A stretch of DNA of 64,000 nucleotides, from the NCBI GenBank assembly GCA_963755635.1, contig CAVWKS010000036.1, positions 124,001 to 188,000 of the forward strand, given 5' to 3'. Origin of the DNA: AC-32 sp963755635 (GTDB taxonomy: Bacteria > Actinomycetota > Thermoleophilia > Gaiellales > Gaiellaceae). The position numbers and the translations under genes are program-made. Position 1 is the first letter of the stretch; every line of letters starts with the position of its first letter. This document shows positions 25,067-32,772 of this stretch, in pieces. The notes below the pieces were generated by a model. It searched no databases and was not told the DNA's origin. It was given only the letters and a program-made list of their open reading frames with translations.

Positions 25067-26775
25067 ACGCCGGTGGACGGCGGCATCGGCGGCTCGAGGC
25101 CGTGCCGGGCCGCGGCCGTGAGCGCTTCCTCGTAGCCGGCGTCGACGTGCCGCAGGACGCCGGTCCCGGGGTCGGTCGTCAGCACGCGCTCGAGACGCTC
25201 AGCCGCCTGATCGGTGCCGTCGGCGACCACGACCATCCCCGCATGGATCGAGTTGCCGATGCCGACGCCTCCGCCGTGGTGCACGCTGACCCACGTCGCC
25301 CCTGCCGCGACGTTGAGCAGCGCGTTCAGGATCGGCCAGTCGGCGATCGCGTCGGAGCCGTCGCGCATCGCCTCGGTCTCGCGGTACGGAGAGGCGACCG
25401 ACCCGGCATCGAGGTGATCGCGCCCGATCACGACCGGGGCTCGCACGCGCCCGCTGCGGACGAGCTCGTTGATCGCAAGCCCGGCGGCCGCGCGCGCGCC
25501 GTAGCCGAGCCAGCAGATTCGCGCGGGCAGCCCTTGAAATGCGATCCGCTCAGGAGCGACGGTCAGCCAGCGCTGGAGCGCCTGATCCTCCGGGAACAAC
25601 TCGAGCAATGCCTCGTCGATCGCTCGGATGTCCTCGGGGTCGCCCGACAGCGCGGCCCAGCGGAACGGCCCGATCCCCTCGCAGAAGAGCGGCCGGATAT
25701 AGGCCGGGACGAAGCCCGGGTATGTGAACGCATCTTCGACTCCCGATTCTGCGGCCTCACCTCTCAGGTTGTTGCCATAATCGAAAACATAGCTGCCGCT
25801 CCGGACGTACTCGAGCAGGCCGCGCACATGCGCCGCGATCGACTCGCCGGCCCGCCGCAGGTACTCGTCCGGGTCGGCCTCGCGGAGTCGTCCAGCCTCC
25901 TCGACGTCGAGGCCGCGCGGGACGTACCCGTTGAGCGGGTCGTGCGCCGCCGTCTGGTCGGTGACCAGGTCGAAGGGCTCACCGCGGCGGGCGAGCTCCG
26001 GTACCACCTCGGCCGCGTTCCCGAGCAGGCCGACCGACAACGCCCGCCGATCCGCAGCCGCCGCCCGTATGCGGGCGACCGCATCGTCGAGCGAGTCCGT
26101 CGCCTCGTCGAGATAGCGGGTCTCGAGCCGCCGCTCGATCCGCACCGGGTCGACCTCGACGCAGAGGATCGCGGCGCCGGCGAGCGTCGCCGCCAGCGGC
26201 TGCGCGCCTCCCATCCCGCCGAGGCCGGCGGTGAGGATCGTCCGCCCCGCCAGATCGGACGAGCCGAAGTGCTTCTCCCCGGCGGCCCCGAACGTCTGGT
26301 ACGTCCCCTGCAGGATCCCCTGCGAGCCGATGTAGATCCAGCTCCCCGCGGTCATCTGCCCGAACATCGTCAGGCCGAGAGCCTCGAGCCTGCGGAACTC
26401 GTCCCAGGTCGCCCAGCGGGGGACGAGCAGCGAGTTAGCGATCAGCACCCGCGGCGCACCCGGGTGCGTGCGGAAGACCCCGACCGGCTTGCCGCTCTGG
26501 ACGAGCAGCGTCTCGTCCTCGCCGAGCGTGAGCAGCGTCCGGACGATCGCGCGCAAGGCCTCAGGGCTTCTCGCCGCCTTGCCCGACCCGCCGTAGACCA
26601 CGAGCTCCTCGGGCCGCTCGGCAACCTCGGGGTCGAGGTTGTTGAGCAGCATCCGAAGCGGCGCCTCCGTCGACCACGAGCGGGCAAGCAGCTCGGTCCC
26701 GCGCGGCGCCCGGATCGCCGAGAGGTCGCCGCAGAGATCGTCGACCATCTCGTCGATCGGACGCGTCGTGCTCAC
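25063..26775 (-). CDS. hutU: Urocanate hydratase
   Basis: NAD-dependent hydration of urocanate to imidazolonepropionate. 570 residues, near the usual 555. It carries NNLDPEVAERPEELVVYGG, the GQMTAGSWIYIGSQGI loop, the GLGGMGGAQPLA dinucleotide loop and YGNNLRG. The catalytic Cys is in RPLFCEGIGPFRW, followed by HHGGGVGIGNSIHAG. The open frame runs far upstream into hutH; GTG at 26775 is chosen because it overlaps the stop of the small membrane gene as GTGA and starts the family N-terminus. Confidence 0.96.
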   Translation of the reverse strand: MSTTRPIDEMVDDLCGDLSAIRAPRGTELLARSWSTEAPLRMLLNNLDPEVAERPEELVVYGGSGKAARSPEALRAIVRTLLTLGEDETLLVQSGKPVGVFRTHPGAPRVLIANSLLVPRWATWDEFRRLEALGLTMFGQMTAGSWIYIGSQGILQGTYQTFGAAGEKHFGSSDLAGRTILTAGLGGMGGAQPLAATLAGAAILCVEVDPVRIERRLETRYLDEATDSLDDAVARIRAAAADRRALSVGLLGNAAEVVPELARRGEPFDLVTDQTAAHDPLNGYVPRGLDVEEAGRLREADPDEYLRRAGESIAAHVRGLLEYVRSGSYVFDYGNNLRGEAAESGVEDAFTYPGFVPAYIRPLFCEGIGPFRWAALSGDPEDIRAIDEALLELFPEDQALQRWLTVAPERIAFQGLPARICWLGYGARAAAGLAINELVRSGRVRAPVVIGRDHLDAGSVASPYRETEAMRDGSDAIADWPILNALLNVAAGATWVSVHHGGGVGIGNSIHAGMVVVADGTDQAAERLERVLTTDPGTGVLRHVDAGYEEALTAAARHGLEPPMPPSTGV

Positions 26776-26996
26776 GACCGCTCCCGCTCGCGCTTGCGCA
26801 GGTTGCGCCAGGTCAGGCCGGTCGCCAGGACGAACGCGCCGAGGGCGGCCGCGGTCGCCCACACGATCGACCCGCCCGTGACCACCGCCAGCACGATCAC
26901 GATCACCGCAAATGCCGCGTAGATGAGAGCGCTGTCGCGGTACGGCCGCGGCGACCGGCGCGGGCGGTGCGGGCTCCGCCCGTTCGTCGTCGTCAC
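26772..26996 (-). CDS. Small two-helix membrane protein inside the hut operon
   Basis: 74 residues, starting VTTTNGRSPHRPRRSPRPYR. Two membrane helices (about 25-41 and 44-61) separated by a short GGS turn are followed by a charged RNLRKRERERS tail. It is locked between hutH and hutU by GTGA overlaps at both ends, so it is translated with the pathway enzymes. No transporter family is recognisable at this size; roles in anchoring or in histidine uptake are guesses. I know of no standard Hut component like it. Confidence 0.75.
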   Translation of the reverse strand: MTTTNGRSPHRPRRSPRPYRDSALIYAAFAVIVIVLAVVTGGSIVWATAAALGAFVLATGLTWRNLRKRERERS

Positions 26997-28532
26997 TGCA
27001 GCTCTCCGACCTCGGCCTCGACTGCCTCGACGAGCGCGCCCGAGCGAATCGACTCGGCGACAGCCTCGATGTCCGGCGACAGCGGCCGGTCGTCCCGCAG
27101 CCGCTCCGACAGCGAGCGCACATGCTCGCGCACGGCGCGCACACCCACGCCCGGTTGCAGCGGCGCGAGGAACTCGACCCCCTGCACCCCTGCGAGCAGC
27201 TCGATCGCGAGCACCCGCTCCGCGTTCGCGAGCGCCTGCCACGCCTTCAGGCCGGCGGCGTTTCCCATCGAGACGTGATCTTCCTGCCCCGCGCTGGTCG
27301 GGATCGAGTCGACCGACGCCGGATGCGACAGCACCTTGTTCTCGCTCACGAGCGACGCCGCCACGTACTGGGGGATCATGAAGCCCGAATTGAGACCGCC
27401 GTCTCCCGTGAGGAAAGCCGGCAGACCCGTCGGAGAGGCTCGGGTTGACGAGCCTCTCGACCCGCCGCTCGGCGATGTCCGCCAGCTCGGAGACCGCCAT
27501 CGCGAGGCAGTCGAGAGCGAACGCGAGCGGCTGGCCGTGGAAGTTGCCGTTCGAGACGAGCAAGCCGTCCTCGACGAGCACGAGCGGATTGTCGGTCGCC
27601 GAGTTGAGCTCGGTCGAGACCGTGTAGTCGATGTAGTCGAGCAGGTCGCGGCTGGCCCCGTGCACCTGTGGCGCGCAGCGCAGCGAGTAGGCGTCCTGCA
27701 CCTTGTCGCACCAGCGGTGCGCCTCGTTGATGGCGGAGTCGTCAAGGAGCGTGAGCACGTTGGCGGCCGAGTCGACCTGGCCGCGCAGAGGGCGCGCGGC
27801 GTGGATCTGGGGCAGGAAGCTGGTGCGCGAGCCCTGCAACGCCTCGAGCGAGAGTGCGCAAGCGATATCCGCCGACTTCGCCAGCCGGCGCGCCCGCGCC
27901 AGGCCGAGCGCGCCGAACGCGGCCATGAACTGCGTGCCGTTCACGAGCGACAGGCCCTCCTTGGCCTGCAGCCTGATCGGCTCGAGGCCGGCCGCCGCCA
28001 GCGCTTCGGCGCCCGGAAGCAGGCTCCCGTCGAACCAGGCCTCGCCCTCGCCAATCAGCGGCAGCGCAAGGTGCGCGAGTGGCGCCAGGTCACCGCTCGC
28101 CCCGACCGACCCGCGGCTCGGCACGCGCGGCAAGACGCTGCGGTTGAGGCACTCGACGAGCAGCTCGACCGTCTCGATCCGGGCGCCCGAAAACCCTTTC
28201 GCGAGCGCATTCGCGCGCAGCACCATCGCTGCCCGCACGATCTCCGGCGGGTACGGCTCGCCCACCCCGCACGCGTGGCTGCGCAGCAGGCGGACCTGGA
28301 GCTCCTCGCCGAGCTCCTCGGGAATCGAGCGCGAGACAAAGCGGCCGAAGCCGGTGTTGACGCCGTACGTGTGCTCCTGCCGCCCGTGGAGGGTGTTCTC
28401 GACCAGCTCCCGCGCCGCGGTCATCCGCTCTCGTGCCACGTCGGTCAGCCCGACCGGCGCGTGGCCGACGGCAACCGCCCAGACGTCGGCAACGGTGAGA
28501 TCTTCCCCGGTGAGAGCCCTGCTCTCGATCAC
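26993..28532 (-). CDS. hutH: Histidine ammonia-lyase (frameshifted)
   Basis: First step of histidine degradation: deaminates histidine to urocanate. The self-formed MIO cofactor motif Ala-Ser-Gly lies in GSVGASGDLAPLAHL; YGVNTGFGRFV and QVHGASRDLLDYID are also typical. One extra base in a C run near 27430 (plus strand) breaks the frame after NPSLSDG; removing it continues as LPAFLTGDGGLNSG and gives 512 residues, the usual length. Probably an assembly error. GTG start with TACACT 7 nt upstream. Confidence 0.92.
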
Positions 28533-28539
28533 GTGCGCG

Positions 28540-28545
28540 AGTGTA
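28540..28545 (-). promoter_or_regulatory. -10 element of hutH operon
   Basis: TACACT lies 7 nt before the hutH GTG, predicting a leaderless hut mRNA. The conserved element copy B lies just upstream. Confidence 0.5.
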
Positions 28546-28569
28546 TCCCGCGCGCTTTCGGGTTCCGGC

Positions 28570-28670
28570 CGGCGCCCTGAGGGTCCCTTAGTTCGGTTCG
28601 CCCGGCCTCCTCCCCGAGGCGATCGTATCCGGGAACGACGCACGTGTCTGTCACGGATTCGAGCCGAAAC
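28570..28670 (-). repeat. Conserved intergenic element, copy B
   Basis: Diverged copy of the element at 22871-22970, here between ftcD and hutH. It shares the 16-mer CGGGGAGGAGGCCGGG, the TACGAT hexamer and the flanking CTCAG/GGGCGCCGGC block in the same order and orientation relative to the downstream operon. Confidence 0.55.
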
Positions 28671-28675
28671 TGTGA

Positions 28676-29557
28676 CTACTGCTCGAGCAGCCGCAGCTCG
28701 AGGACGCGCGAGGCGTCGAAGCCGTCGATCCGCAGCATCGCCCCCGCAGCCGCGACCGCCGCCCCGGCCGGCATCAGGCCGACGAGCTCGGAGCCGATCA
28801 CCTCCGCGCCGCGGGCCTCGGCCTCGAGCGCGACGCGCTCGACGATCTCGTGCAGCGCCGCGGCCTCGTAGTCCTCGACGTTCATGCTCACCTGGACGAG
28901 GCCCGCCCGCGGCAGGTCGAGACCGAGCGCGCGCACGCCCGGGAACCCACCGTCCCGCTCGCGCACCGCGCGGGCCACTTCGCGCGCCGCCTCGAGCGAG
29001 CCGCGCAGGTTCACGTTGAACGCGATCAGCGGCCGCCGGGCGCCGACGAGCACCGCACCGCTCCGCTCGTCCAGCTGCGACGGCCCGAAGTCGGGCGCCA
29101 GCTCGCCCGCTTCGACCCTCCGCCGCAGGCCGTCGAGACCACCCGAGCGGAAGAACGCCGGCCCGCGCCCCGGCGCGAGCTCGCCGTACGCGAAGACAGG
29201 CAGCCCGAGCTCCGTCCCGACCCGCTCGGCCAGCGTCCGCGCGCAGGCCGAGGCGCGCTCCAGCTCCTCCGGCACGAGTGGCACGATCGGCACGACGTCG
29301 GCCGAGCCGACCCGCGGGTGCGCCCCTTCGTGCCGCCGCAGGTCGATCCGCTCGGCCGCGCACGCGATCCCGGCGAGGAGCGAGTCGACGAGCTCGTCCT
29401 CCGAGCCGACGAGCGTGAAGACCGAGCGGTTGTGGTCCTCGTCCGCATGCACGTCGAGCAGCCGAGCGCGCGAGCCGAGCGCCTCCGCGAGCGCGTCGAT
29501 CGTCGCGCGGTCGCGCCCCTCCGAGAAGTTCGGCACCGACTCGAGCGGCCGCGGCAT
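28676..29557 (-). CDS. ftcD: Glutamate formimidoyltransferase
   Basis: 293 residues covering the formiminotransferase N- and C-subdomains (ESVPNFSEGRD, HADEDHNRSVFTLVG, HEGAHPRVGSADVVP, RGPAFFRSGG, VQVSMNVEDYE). It moves the formimino group of N-formimino-glutamate to tetrahydrofolate, releasing glutamate. The cyclodeaminase domain of eukaryotic FTCD is absent. It completes the pathway encoded by hutH, hutU and hutI, which lie directly downstream on the same strand. ATG with TAGGGT 6 nt upstream, sharing its promoter region with the divergent methyltransferase. Confidence 0.93.
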   Translation of the reverse strand: MPRPLESVPNFSEGRDRATIDALAEALGSRARLLDVHADEDHNRSVFTLVGSEDELVDSLLAGIACAAERIDLRRHEGAHPRVGSADVVPIVPLVPEELERASACARTLAERVGTELGLPVFAYGELAPGRGPAFFRSGGLDGLRRRVEAGELAPDFGPSQLDERSGAVLVGARRPLIAFNVNLRGSLEAAREVARAVRERDGGFPGVRALGLDLPRAGLVQVSMNVEDYEAAALHEIVERVALEAEARGAEVIGSELVGLMPAGAAVAAAGAMLRIDGFDASRVLELRLLEQ

Positions 29558-29562
29558 GGACG

Positions 29563-29569
29563 TACCCTA
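29563..29569. promoter_or_regulatory. Shared symmetric -10 of a divergent gene pair
   Basis: TACCCTA reads TACCCT on the plus strand (6 nt before the methyltransferase GTG) and TAGGGT on the minus strand (6 nt before the ftcD ATG). The two start codons are only 17 bp apart. Confidence 0.6.
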
Positions 29570-29574
29570 CGAGC

Positions 29575-30162
29575 GTGAAGACCTACTACGACCGGCGCGC
29601 GGGCGAGTACGACGACTGGTTCCTCGGCACCGGCCGCTTTGCGGAGCGAGACCGCCCCGGCTGGGAGCAGGAGCTCGACGGCCTGCGCGCGGCGCTGGAA
29701 CGGCTCCCGGCGGCGCGGACCCTCGACGTGGCCTGCGGCACCGGCTTCCTCACGCGGCACCTGCCCGGAGAGGTCGTCGGCCTCGACCAGAGCGAGTCGA
29801 TGATCGAAGAGGCCCGGCGCCAGGCACCCGAAGCCACGTACGTCCAGGGCGACGCCCTCGAGCTGCCGTTCCCCGACGCCTCCTTCGACCGGCTCTTCAC
29901 GTCGCATTTCTACGGCCACCTCGAAGGTGACGAGCGCGAGAGGTTCCTCCGCGAGGCGCGTCGCGTCGCGCGCGAGCTGGTGGTCGCCGACTCCGCGCTC
30001 CGCGAGGACGTCGAGCCGGAGGAGCGCCAGGAGCGGATCCTGAACGACGGCTCCCGCTGGGAGGTCTACAAGCGCTACTTCACGGCGGACGGCCTCGCCG
30101 ACGAGCTCGGCGGCGGGGAAACGCTGTTCGCCGGCCGTTGGTTCGTCGCCGTTCGCTCTTGA
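29575..30162 (+). CDS. Class I SAM-dependent methyltransferase
   Basis: 195 residues. Motif I is LDVACGTGFLT, the acidic loop GLDQSESMIEEAR, and the post-I motif GDALELPFPDASFDRLF. The start YYDRRAGEYDDWF resembles UbiE/MenG-like and small-molecule methyltransferases. Substrate unknown. GTG start. Its TGA overlaps a TTG that begins the next gene, so the two are coupled. Confidence 0.85.
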   Translation: MKTYYDRRAGEYDDWFLGTGRFAERDRPGWEQELDGLRAALERLPAARTLDVACGTGFLTRHLPGEVVGLDQSESMIEEARRQAPEATYVQGDALELPFPDASFDRLFTSHFYGHLEGDERERFLREARRVARELVVADSALREDVEPEERQERILNDGSRWEVYKRYFTADGLADELGGGETLFAGRWFVAVRS

Positions 30163-30782
30163 CGCGCAGGCGCTCGCGTTACCGCTCGCTCGCCTCGCTC
30201 CAGCGCGACAACCGCGTCTGCCGCGCCTGCGCCGAGGCCGGCTACCCGCTCGAGTCGCTGCCGATCGTCCAGCCCTATTCCGGCCAGCGCGCGTACGTCT
30301 TCGGCCAGGCGCCCGGAGCACAGGAGGGCCTGGAACGGCTCCCGTGGCGCGGGCGCGCCGGCCGCACGCTCCGCCGCTGGCTGGCGATGGACGAGGACGA
30401 GTTCTACGCGACCTTCTACTGCGCGTCGGTCACGCGCTGCTACCCGGGCAAGGCGCCGACCGGCCGCGGCGACCGCACGCCGACACCACGCGAGCAGGAA
30501 CTCTGCGCCTTCTGGCGGGACTGGGAGCTCCACCTGATCAGGCCCCTCCTGATCGTCCCGGTCGGCGGCCTCGCGGCCCGACGGCTGCTCGGCCTCAAGA
30601 GCGTGAGCGAGTGCGTCGGCCGCCGCTACGAGCACGACGGCGCCGCGGCGATCCCGCTCCCCCACCCCTCCGGCGCCAGCAGTTGGCTGAACGACCCCGC
30701 CAACCGCGAGCGCGTCGCGGAGGCCGCCGCGCTGATTCGCGCGGAGCTCGTCGTAGTCCGAAGCAACGGGCCCGGCCGCTAG
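30159..30782 (+). CDS. Uracil-DNA glycosylase superfamily protein
   Basis: 207 residues. N-terminal CRACAEAG and a further pair of Cys (TFYCASVTRCYPGK) fit the four-Cys iron-sulfur pattern of family 4/5-type glycosylases. The catalytic loop FGQAPGAQEG, the PWRGRAGRTLRRWL helix and the LPHPSGASSW motif with its His support the superfamily. Substrate range cannot be read from sequence. TTG at 30159 (TTGA overlap with the methyltransferase stop) is preferred to a longer in-frame start. Its TAG stop is part of the -10 of the next gene. Confidence 0.8.
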   Translation: MTRRRSRYRSLASLQRDNRVCRACAEAGYPLESLPIVQPYSGQRAYVFGQAPGAQEGLERLPWRGRAGRTLRRWLAMDEDEFYATFYCASVTRCYPGKAPTGRGDRTPTPREQELCAFWRDWELHLIRPLLIVPVGGLAARRLLGLKSVSECVGRRYEHDGAAAIPLPHPSGASSWLNDPANRERVAEAAALIRAELVVVRSNGPGR

Positions 30783-30785
30783 ATT
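30780..30785 (+). promoter_or_regulatory. -10 element built on a stop codon
   Basis: TAGATT is 6 nt before the GTG of the first ABC gene. Its TAG is the stop codon of the glycosylase gene. Confidence 0.5.
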
Positions 30786-30791
30786 TCGAGG

Positions 30792-32591
30792 GTGCAGGAA
30801 CCGCCCCGCTATCGCGACACCTTCGCTCGGCTACTGGGTTTCCTGCGGCCGTACAAGGTTTCGCTGATCGTCTCGATCGTGCTCGCGGTCGGCTCGCAGA
30901 TCGCCGCGATCGCGCTGATCTGGCTGACCGGGGATGTGATCGACAAGGCGCTCAAAACGCACGACCACGAGATGCTCAAGATCCTGGTCGCCGCCGTCCT
31001 GGTGATCGGCTTCGCGCGCGCGGCCCTCATGGCGGGCCGCCGGCTGCTCTCCGGCCGGCAGGCGCTCGCCGTCGAAATGGACATGCGGCGGGACCTGTAC
31101 GCACATCTGATCCGCCTCTCGTTCGGCTTCTACGACCGGCACCAGACCGGGCAGCTGATGTCCCGCGCAACCGTCGATCTCCAGGGCGTTCGCTTCTTTC
31201 TCGGCTACGGCCTGATCTTCTTCTTTCAGAACGCGCTCACCGTGCTGTCGGTGACCGTGGTGCTGCTCATCTACAACTGGAAGCTCGCGCTGATCGCGCT
31301 GGCGATCACGCCGGTGCTCGTCGCGGTCGCCTACCGCTACAGCCACGTGGCGCATCCGACCCTGCGAGAAGTTCAGCAGAAGCTCGCCGATGTGGCGACG
31401 GTGGCGGAGGAGAACATCGTCGGCGTCCACGTCGTCAAGTCGTTTGCGCAGGAGCCGCAGGAATCAGCCAAGTTCCACGCGCGCTCCGAGGCCGTCTTCG
31501 CTCAGACGCTGCGCGCCAACCGGCAGCGCGCGCTGTATGTCCCGTTCATTTCGTGGGTGCCGCTCCTGGCGCAGGGCGCGGTGCTGCTCGTGGGGGCGCG
31601 CCTGGTGACGAGCGGCGAGCTCACCGTCGGCCACTTCGTCTCGTTCAACCTCTACCTCGCCATGCTGGTGACGCCGCTCCGCTCGCTCGGGATGTGGATC
31701 GGCCAGTCGCAGCGGGCAACCGCGTCCGGCGAGCGGATCTTCCAGGTCATGGACGAGCCGGAGGAGATCGCCGAGCGGCCGGACGCGGTCGAGCTGCCGC
31801 CAGGCGACGGCGAGCTTCGCTTCGAGAATGTGAGCTTCGAGTACCTCGAGGGGCGGCCGGTTCTCGAGGGCGTCACGCTCGACGTGCCGGCGGGCCGGAC
31901 GGTTGCGCTGATCGGGCAGACCGGCTCCGGCAAGACGACGCTCACGTCGCTCGTGCCGCGCTTCTACGACGCGACCTCGGGCCGCGTTCTGGTGGACGGG
32001 GCCGACGTCCGTGACGTGACGCTGGCCTCGCTGCGGCGGGCGATCGGCGTCATCTCGCAGGACCCGTTCCTGTTCTCGGCGAGCGTGCGCGAGAACATCA
32101 CCTTCGGCGCGCCCGAGCTCGACGACGCGGAGGTCGAGCGGATCGCGCGCCTCGCCCAGGCGCACGAGTTCGTCGAACAGTTGCCCGACGGCTACGACAC
32201 GATCATCGGCGAGCGCGGGATCACGCTGTCGGGCGGGCAGCGCCAGCGGCTCGCGATCGCGCGGGCGCTCGCGGTCGATCCGCGGATCCTGATCCTCGAC
32301 GACGCGACGGCCTCCGTGGACGCGACCACCGAGGCCCGGATCCGCGTCGGTTTGCGGGAGGCGATGCGCGACCGCACCACGCTGATCATCGCCCACCGTC
32401 TCTCGACGATCGCGCTCGCCGACGAGATCGTCGTCCTCGACGAGGGCCGCATCACGGCGCGAGGAACACATGACGAGCTGCTCGAGACCAGCCAGGTCTA
32501 CCGCGATATCTACGAGCACGGCCTGCTCGAGCGGCGGTTCGCCGACGCCGTCGAGGCGCGCGCCGACGACGCCCTGGAGGCCGCGTCGTGA
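30792..32591 (+). CDS. ABC exporter half-transporter, degenerate-site subunit
   Basis: 599 residues: six membrane helices (to about 310) then an ATPase domain. Walker A GQTGSGKTT (about 376) and signature LSGGQRQ (about 479) are canonical, but the Walker B tail reads LILDDATASVD, with Asp in place of the catalytic Glu. With the next gene, whose signature is altered but whose Glu is intact, this gives one consensus and one dead ATP site, the hallmark of heterodimeric multidrug or lipid exporters such as TM287/288 and BmrCD. Cargo unknown. GTG start 6 nt after a -10. Confidence 0.93.
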   Translation: MQEPPRYRDTFARLLGFLRPYKVSLIVSIVLAVGSQIAAIALIWLTGDVIDKALKTHDHEMLKILVAAVLVIGFARAALMAGRRLLSGRQALAVEMDMRRDLYAHLIRLSFGFYDRHQTGQLMSRATVDLQGVRFFLGYGLIFFFQNALTVLSVTVVLLIYNWKLALIALAITPVLVAVAYRYSHVAHPTLREVQQKLADVATVAEENIVGVHVVKSFAQEPQESAKFHARSEAVFAQTLRANRQRALYVPFISWVPLLAQGAVLLVGARLVTSGELTVGHFVSFNLYLAMLVTPLRSLGMWIGQSQRATASGERIFQVMDEPEEIAERPDAVELPPGDGELRFENVSFEYLEGRPVLEGVTLDVPAGRTVALIGQTGSGKTTLTSLVPRFYDATSGRVLVDGADVRDVTLASLRRAIGVISQDPFLFSASVRENITFGAPELDDAEVERIARLAQAHEFVEQLPDGYDTIIGERGITLSGGQRQRLAIARALAVDPRILILDDATASVDATTEARIRVGLREAMRDRTTLIIAHRLSTIALADEIVVLDEGRITARGTHDELLETSQVYRDIYEHGLLERRFADAVEARADDALEAAS

Positions 32592-32772
32592 CCGCGCACC
32601 TGTGTAGAAACCGACACGAAATCGGCGCCCTTGAGGCACAGACCCGTGCGCCGAAGCCCGGTATCGTCACCAACGAGGGTGGCGGGTTCAACCCCACCCT
32701 CCAGTTGGGTGGGGGTGCGGGTGCGGGTGCGGCGTTCTTGCGGATCGCGCGGCCCCGATCGGGGAGGCTCGC
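32592..32772 (+). other. Structured 181-nt leader between the two ABC genes
   Basis: No gene seen. The stretch can form several hairpins: TCGGCGC/GCGCCGA, ACCCCACCC with GGGTGGGG, and the palindrome CCCCGATCGGGG just before the Shine-Dalgarno. It could tune the ratio of the two subunits or be an mRNA-processing site. No known riboswitch recognised. Confidence 0.35.

Noticed and set aside
28550..28675. A HutC operator palindrome upstream of hutH
   Set aside because: No clear HutC-type inverted repeat was seen. Only the repeat shared with the hisS operon stands out.
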